Shown here in pieces: positions 7,181-10,367 of a stretch of 10,367 nt of DNA. Each line of letters begins with the position of its first letter. Within the stretch, counting starts at the first letter, position 1. The notes beneath the pieces were generated by a model. It was given only the letters and a program-made list of their open reading frames with translations. It searched no databases and was not told the origin of the DNA. The translations under genes and the position numbers were made by a program. The stretch lies in the NCBI GenBank assembly GCA_013812565.1, contig JACCTF010001082.1, positions 1 through 10,367 of the forward strand, written 5' to 3'. This DNA comes from Pyrinomonadaceae bacterium (GTDB taxonomy: Bacteria > Acidobacteriota > Blastocatellia > Pyrinomonadales > Pyrinomonadaceae).

Positions 7181-7277
7181 AGGATTTACGAAAGGATGAA
7201 GGCGGAAGGATGAAAAAGGAGCAGATAGCTTTTCTCTCTCCACTTCATCCTTCCGCCTTCATCCTTCATCCTTTCGT
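7174..7277. repeat. GGATGAA-type heptamer arrays forming a long hairpin after chrA
   Basis: The left arm (7174-7215) is built of units such as AGGATGA, GATGAAG and GCGGAAG in 7-bp phase. The right arm (7243-7277) is its inverse complement, carrying one extra heptamer. Positions 7192-7214 pair perfectly with 7244-7266 (23 bp) around a 29-nt loop. The chrA stop TGA (7178-7180) lies inside the first unit, and the right arm ends 3 nt before the ATG of the small membrane peptide. In the chrA transcript it would fold strongly and could end or protect the mRNA, though no long T tract follows. Confidence 0.85.
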
Positions 7278-7280
7278 TGT

Positions 7281-7376
7281 ATGATCTTCTCTCGCTCACA
7301 AATCATCGGCGCACTCGCGCTGTTTCTCCTGGTCTGGCTGTTGATTATCTTCCGCCTTATCTCCTTGCGCTTGTGA
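7281..7376 (+). CDS. 31-residue single-span membrane micropeptide overlapping miaA
   Basis: From ATG at 7281 an open frame encodes 31 residues. A short polar start (MIFSRSQ) is followed by one strongly hydrophobic stretch of about 17 residues (IIGALALFLLVWLLIIF, 8-24) and a basic tail (RLISLRL). This is the layout of a bitopic inner-membrane small protein. Its TGA (7374-7376) overlaps the GTG start of miaA (7373-7375) as GTGA, the classic arrangement for translational coupling. No Shine-Dalgarno is visible because the heptamer hairpin ends 3 nt upstream. I know of no named family here. The alternative is that this segment is simply untranslated leader or an N-terminal extension of MiaA in another frame; that extension (from TTG 7277) has no homology-like features I can see. 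Confidence 0.5.
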   Translation: MIFSRSQIIGALALFLLVWLLIIFRLISLRL

Positions 7377-8320
7377 TTTCTTCCGCTGAAACAAAGAATC
7401 CGATTATCGTCATCGTTGGACCAACGGCATCCGGCAAGAGTCAGTTGGGGATTGAACTGGCGCTTCGCATAAACGGCGAAATCATTAACTGTGATTCGGT
7501 GCAAGTCTATCGTGAAGTAGAGATCGCAACGGCGAAAGTTCCGGTTGCTGAGCGGCGCGGCGTGCCACATCATTTGATCGACTTTGTTTCGCCGGAGGTG
7601 AATTACACAGCTGTTGAATGGGCGCGTGCGGCAACCGAAAAGATCAACGAGATTGAAGCACGCGGCGCACTCGCCATGCTTGTCGGTGGAACAGGCTTTT
7701 ACTTACGAGCCTTGCGCGAGCCGTTCTTTGAAAGTCCGCCGACGGATGAAGGATTGCGTCGCCGTCTGGCTGAACTGCGAAAGCAGCGCGGTGCCGAGCA
7801 TCTCTACAAAGTTTTGCAACGCCTTGATCCCCTATCCGCCGCAAAACTTCATTTACGCGATTGGGCACGTGTGCAGCGCGCTCTAGAAGTGCGACTGCAA
7901 ACAACTCGCTCGTTCGCTGCGCAGCAAACAAACCGCCTGGCCCCGCCCCCTTTCGCTCGGCGCATACACATCTTCGCGCTTCTTCCTCCGCGTACCGAAC
8001 TCTATCGCCGTATCAACGAGCGAACCGAACAGCATTTCCAAAATGGATTGGTCGAAGAAGTGCAACGACTGCTTGCGCGCGGTGTGCCCGCTCAGTCAAA
8101 CGCGCTCGGCGCGCACGCTTACCGCCGCGTCGTCGAACTCTTGCACGGTGAGCGCACGCTGGAGAGCGCCATTGAGCAAACCAAACTCGATATACGCCAT
8201 TATGCGAAACGCCAGTTGACCTGGTTTCGCCGCGAGCCAGGGGTTGAGTGGGTTGAAGGTTTCGGCGATGACCCAGCGATGACCGAGAAAATCTTCCAGC
8301 TCATACTAGACATACAGTAA
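7373..8320 (+). CDS. miaA: tRNA dimethylallyltransferase MiaA
   Basis: MiaA transfers the dimethylallyl group of DMAPP to N6 of A37 in tRNAs reading codons that start with U. Clear motifs, numbered from GTG 7373: P-loop GPTASGKS (16-23) and DSVQVYREVEIATAK, where families normally have IGTAK. Further on come VPHHLIDFVSP, GGTGFYLRAL, the RVQRALEV segment, and YAKRQLTWFRRE near the C-terminus. The 315-residue length fits the family (about 300-316). The frame is open back to TTG 7277, but that would add 32 unlike residues. GTG 7373 places the P-loop normally and overlaps the upstream micropeptide stop, so I choose it; it lacks its own Shine-Dalgarno and would rely on coupling. miaA next to hfq is a conserved pairing in many bacteria. 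The enzyme is cytoplasmic. Confidence 0.95.
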   Translation: MISSAETKNPIIVIVGPTASGKSQLGIELALRINGEIINCDSVQVYREVEIATAKVPVAERRGVPHHLIDFVSPEVNYTAVEWARAATEKINEIEARGALAMLVGGTGFYLRALREPFFESPPTDEGLRRRLAELRKQRGAEHLYKVLQRLDPLSAAKLHLRDWARVQRALEVRLQTTRSFAAQQTNRLAPPPFARRIHIFALLPPRTELYRRINERTEQHFQNGLVEEVQRLLARGVPAQSNALGAHAYRRVVELLHGERTLESAIEQTKLDIRHYAKRQLTWFRREPGVEWVEGFGDDPAMTEKIFQLILDIQ

Positions 8321-8372
8321 TGAGTGATGAGTTGAAAACAGTCTTTTACTCATCACTCATTACTCATTTTTT
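8318..8372 (+). terminator. Heptamer-built hairpin with T run after miaA
   Basis: The arm at 8318-8332 (starting with the miaA stop TAA) pairs perfectly over 15 bp with 8348-8362. Units are AATGAGT/GATGAGT on the left and ACTCATC/ACTCATT/ACTCATT on the right, so the stem is itself a 7-bp-period array. AAAA and TTTT inside the loop can extend it. One further ACTCATT unit leads into six T residues (8367-8372). The stem is AT-rich, but position and T run fit a rho-independent terminator for miaA. Confidence 0.7.
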
Positions 8373-8385
8373 ATGATCCGTTTGC

Positions 8386-8414
8386 TTGTCAGCGCTTACC
8401 CGGTCATGTAAGCT
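8386..8414 (+). promoter_or_regulatory. Candidate sigma-70 promoter for hfq
   Basis: TTGTCA (8386-8391) matches five of six -35 bases. With a 17-bp spacer, TAAGCT (8409-8414) is a weak -10. It lies right after the miaA terminator and 50 bp before the hfq start. It coincides with the palindrome at 8388-8417, which would then act as a DNA operator rather than an RNA hairpin. Confidence 0.3.
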
Positions 8415-8417
8415 GAC
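8388..8417 (+). promoter_or_regulatory. Hairpin in hfq leader with loop complementary to the ribosome binding site
   Basis: GTCA (8388-8391) plus GCTTAC (8394-8399) pair with GTAAGC (8408-8413) plus TGAC (8414-8417), leaving a 2-nt bulge and an 8-nt loop. Loop bases CCGGTCA (8400-8406) are exactly complementary to TGACCGG (8448-8454), which overlaps the hfq Shine-Dalgarno GGAGAG (8453-8458). If transcribed, this could mask the ribosome binding site. The role is inferred. Confidence 0.45.
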
Positions 8418-8463
8418 TAGCGCCCTGCGCCTCGTTTCCTTTTTACCTGACCGGAGAGATGTA

Positions 8464-8763
8464 GTGGATACCAAACCTTCTCCTCAGAATATTCAAGATG
8501 CTTTTTTGAACACGGCGCGCCGTGAAAAAGACACGGTGACAATCTACCTGATGAACGGTGCGAAGTTGTCGGGGCGCATCAAGAGCTTTGACAAGTTCTC
8601 GGTGCTGCTTGAGTCGGGAGCGCAAGAACAACTTATCTTTAAGCATGCTATCTCGACTATCCTCCATGTGCGGCGTGGAACGGGTGACATGCGCCCTTCG
8701 CCAACCCATTCGCCGCCGCACACGGATACGACGATTGATGCGCACGGTTCTTCCGAAACCTAA
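8464..8763 (+). CDS. hfq: RNA chaperone Hfq
   Basis: Hfq forms a hexameric Sm ring that binds small RNAs and U-rich or A-rich mRNA segments and helps them pair. The core aligns closely with classical Hfq: [13 protein letters not shown] (9-21), with Gln11 and the rim arginines Arg19-Arg20. The Sm1 strand segment is [26 protein letters not shown] (24-49), and Sm2 [11 protein letters not shown] (57-67) has FKH in place of the usual YKH. A Pro/Thr/His-rich tail of about 30 residues follows, probably disordered. I choose GTG 8464 (99 aa) because GGAGAG at 8453-8458 lies 5 nt upstream and the protein then begins just before the conserved Sm domain. The frame is open back to 8386, but that extension is not Hfq-like. 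tmk follows after 18 bp, suggesting co-transcription. Confidence 0.95.
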   Translation: MDTKPSPQNIQDAFLNTARREKDTVTIYLMNGAKLSGRIKSFDKFSVLLESGAQEQLIFKHAISTILHVRRGTGDMRPSPTHSPPHTDTTIDAHGSSET

Positions 8764-8781
8764 TCCATTCTCCGCCGTTCA

Positions 8782-9438
8782 ATGATCCACGGGGCTGCAC
8801 ACGCGGCGAGCAATCGCTTTATCACCTTTGAAGGTATTGATGGTAGCGGGAAATCTACGCAGCTACGTCTGCTCGCAAACCATCTGATCGAGCGAAAGCT
8901 CCCGGTCGTGACAACGCGTGAGCCGGGGGGCACACCGCTCGGCAATCAGTTGCGCCACGTGCTCCTCGATGTGCACGGGGAAGTTGATCCGCTCGCCGAA
9001 CTTCTGCTGTATGCGGCTGACCGCGCGCAGCACGTGCGGAGCTTGATTCGTCCCCAGTTGCAAGCCGGCCAGATCATACTCTCAGACCGCTATGCTGATG
9101 CAACGGTCGCTTACCAGGGAGCGGGTCGCGGTCTTTCTTCAAAATTAATCTCACAAGTAATCGAATTTGCAACGGAAGGACTTCAACCAGGCTTAACGCT
9201 TCTCTTTGACCTTGCCGTCACGGACGCGCGCGCTCGCACCACACAACGCATGCGGAGCGAACCTGAACCCGACCGGCTTGACCGAGAAAGCGAAGAGTTC
9301 CAAACGCGCGTCCGCGACGAATACTTGAAGATCGCCGCTCTCGAACCGCAGCGCGTGCGCATTATCGATGCCATATGGTCGCCGCAAGAGACGCACGCAC
9401 GCGTATTAGATATAGTGATACCTTTTCTTGGATTGTAA
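8782..9438 (+). CDS. tmk: Thymidylate kinase
   Basis: Tmk phosphorylates dTMP to dTDP with ATP, an essential cytoplasmic step for DNA synthesis. This 218-residue protein shows the P-loop FEGIDGSGKST (16-26), TREPGG (45-50), the DRY motif in LSDRYADATVAYQGAGRG (100-117), and an arginine-rich LID region (RTTQRMRSEPEPDRLDRES, near 150-170). A P-loop without a basic residue combined with a basic LID matches the E. coli-like (type II) enzymes. Length is normal (about 205-220). Eleven residues precede the first strand, so a start a little downstream is conceivable, but ATG 8782 is the natural choice; no clear Shine-Dalgarno is seen. It sits 18 bp after hfq and is followed by holB, a frequent partner in bacterial genomes. 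Confidence 0.96.
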   Translation: MIHGAAHAASNRFITFEGIDGSGKSTQLRLLANHLIERKLPVVTTREPGGTPLGNQLRHVLLDVHGEVDPLAELLLYAADRAQHVRSLIRPQLQAGQIILSDRYADATVAYQGAGRGLSSKLISQVIEFATEGLQPGLTLLFDLAVTDARARTTQRMRSEPEPDRLDRESEEFQTRVRDEYLKIAALEPQRVRIIDAIWSPQETHARVLDIVIPFLGL

Positions 9439-9441
9439 AAG

Positions 9442-9520
9442 TTTGCGATTTTAGGTTTGCGGTTGAAAGACAAAACACAAACGTCTTTTAATATCTCAAA
9501 TCTCAGATTTCAAATCTGAA
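9442..9520. repeat. Two heptamer arrays filling the tmk-holB gap
   Basis: The first array (9442-9469) has units TTTGCGA, TTTTAGG, TTTGCGG, TTGAAAG and runs into ACAAAAC/ACAAACG. The second (9493-9520) has ATCTCAA, ATCTCAG, ATTTCAA, ATCTGAA. Both keep a strict 7-bp phase. AAAGAC (9466-9471) and GTCTTT (9483-9488) form a small hairpin, and TCAGATTT/AAATCTGA (9503-9519) is a near-perfect palindrome. The arrays start 3 nt after the tmk stop and end 6 nt before the holB ATG. Confidence 0.75.
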
Positions 9521-9526
9521 ATCACC

Positions 9527-10367
9527 ATGTTCGAAAGACTCGCGGGAAACCAGCTTGTTAAGGACGCTCTGCGCCGCATGCTCGCGGCCGAGCGCGTGCC
9601 CAATGCACTTATCTTTGCGGGCGAAGAAGGCCTCGGCAAAAAACTTTTTGCGCTTGAACTTGCCAAAGCTCTTAACTGCCGGGTCAAGAGCGCGGGGATT
9701 GAGGCTTGCGACCATTGCAGTTCTTGTTTGCGAATCGCGCAGCTCAAGCTTCCTGCGTCGAACGATGCGGAAACGCCAAAACAGATTATTTGGAGCGAGC
9801 ACACGGATGTCGGATTGTTGCGCCCGGCAGGTCGCTTCATCCTTGTTCCACAGATACGCGAACTCGAACGCGAAACCAACTTCCGTCCTTACGAAGGCCA
9901 GCGGCGCGTCTTCCTTATTGAAGAAGCTGATCGCTTGAACGAAGCTTCATCCAATGCGTTGTTAAAGACGCTCGAAGAAGCGCCGGCGACGTCGCATCTC
10001 ATTCTCATCACACGCACACCGGCAAGCCTCCTGCCGACGATCCGCTCCCGCTGTCAAACGATGCGGTTCGCGCCGCTCGCTGCCACCGAGATCGAAGCGT
10101 ACCTTATCGAGCACAGGAAACGCTCCCAACGAGAAGCGCGCCTCGTGGCGCATCTCGCTTCGGGAAGCCTCGGGCGTGCCCTTGAACTAAATTTGGATGA
10201 TTACATCAAGCAGCGCGATTGGGTGCTTGGGATTGTTGAAGCGCTAATCGGAAGCGTGGACCGATCACGTTTGCTACGCGCAGCCGAAGAGTTGAGCGAC
10301 GCGAAGTACAAGGAAGAATACGAGCCGCGCCTTGACGTGCTCGAAACCCTCATCCATGACTTGTGGG
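9527..10367 (+). CDS. holB: DNA polymerase III subunit delta prime (partial, 3' end outside window)
   Basis: This is the delta prime subunit of the clamp loader, an AAA+ family protein that helps load the beta sliding clamp on DNA. The frame stays open from ATG 9527 to the window edge (280 codons), so the C-terminus is missing. Visible features: NALIFAGEEGLGKK (26-39), a P-loop with Lys rather than Ser/Thr after the GK; and a four-cysteine zinc module at Cys51, Cys61, Cys64 and Cys67. Then come QIRELE (109-114), the acidic VFLIEEADRL box (128-137), NALLKTLEEAP (143-153) and the SRC motif (174-176) typical of delta prime and gamma/tau. The N-terminus and length fit HolB better than DnaX, which would be longer and normally has GKT. 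No Shine-Dalgarno is visible; a heptamer array ends 6 nt before the start. It probably belongs to the hfq-tmk transcription unit. Confidence 0.92.
   Translation, partial: MFERLAGNQLVKDALRRMLAAERVPNALIFAGEEGLGKKLFALELAKALNCRVKSAGIEACDHCSSCLRIAQLKLPASNDAETPKQIIWSEHTDVGLLRPAGRFILVPQIRELERETNFRPYEGQRRVFLIEEADRLNEASSNALLKTLEEAPATSHLILITRTPASLLPTIRSRCQTMRFAPLAATEIEAYLIEHRKRSQREARLVAHLASGSLGRALELNLDDYIKQRDWVLGIVEALIGSVDRSRLLRAAEELSDAKYKEEYEPRLDVLETLIHDLW

Noticed and set aside
7277..7372. N-terminal extension of MiaA from TTG 7277
   Set aside because: It would put about 32 unlike residues before the P-loop, with no ribosome binding site and a start in the last base of the hairpin arm. The GTG at 7373 gives the normal family length.
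8373..8411. Twelve-codon ORF (ATG 8373 to TAA 8411) before hfq that could be a leader peptide
   Set aside because: It has no Shine-Dalgarno, begins right at the T run of the terminator, and shows no codon pattern suggesting attenuation.
8386..8463. N-terminal extension of Hfq from TTG/GTG-type starts near 8386
   Set aside because: The extension does not resemble Hfq, and a good Shine-Dalgarno fits GTG 8464.
3013..9520. CRISPR array
   Set aside because: Units are only 7 bp, imperfect, without regular unique spacers, and no cas genes are present.

Overview
The window looks like chromosomal DNA of a Gram-negative, non-proteobacterial bacterium. Three things point to Acidobacteriota as a tentative home: housekeeping genes with mixed codon use, a canonical Hfq beside MiaA, and intergenic spaces filled with imperfect 7-bp-period repeats. 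The outer-membrane type functions (an ArnT-like sugar transferase and a sugar-nucleotide type oxidoreductase) fit a diderm. The taxonomic call is inference.

Layout. Positions 1-1255 hold unrecognised small plus-strand genes: a doubtful ORF at 136-408, a 128-residue protein at 368-754 and a 162-residue protein at 767-1255. A convergent minus-strand gene (1332-2993) encodes a multi-spanning ArnT/PMT-type glycosyltransferase. It is divergent from a Gfo/Idh/MocA oxidoreductase (3145-4179), and the 151-bp space between them is bordered on both sides by inverted heptamer arrays. A 322-bp stretch (4180-4501) carries what looks like a small gene broken by frameshifts. It is followed by a serine beta-lactamase-fold hydrolase (4502-5701) and a full-length two-domain ChrA chromate transporter (5792-7180).

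From 7281 to the right edge runs a housekeeping cluster: a 31-residue single-span membrane peptide whose stop overlaps the miaA start, then miaA, hfq, tmk and holB (DNA polymerase III delta prime, cut by the window end). MiaA modifies tRNA A37, Hfq is the RNA chaperone, Tmk makes dTDP, and delta prime belongs to the clamp loader. A hairpin with a T run between miaA and hfq suggests that hfq is expressed at least partly from its own promoter.

The most striking structure is the set of intergenic spaces at 3013-3140, 7174-7277, 8318-8368 and 9442-9520. Each is built of short units repeating every 7 bp, with a different unit at each site. At three sites the units are arranged as inverted arms forming hairpins, and the arrays directly abut or overlap stop codons, start codons or ribosome binding sites. 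They resemble the heptameric short tandem repeats known from cyanobacteria, but the form here (different heptamer per locus, same inverted layout) deserves a genome-wide look. The second point of interest is the miaA-coupled micropeptide. The third is an hfq leader hairpin whose loop is complementary to the hfq ribosome binding site region.
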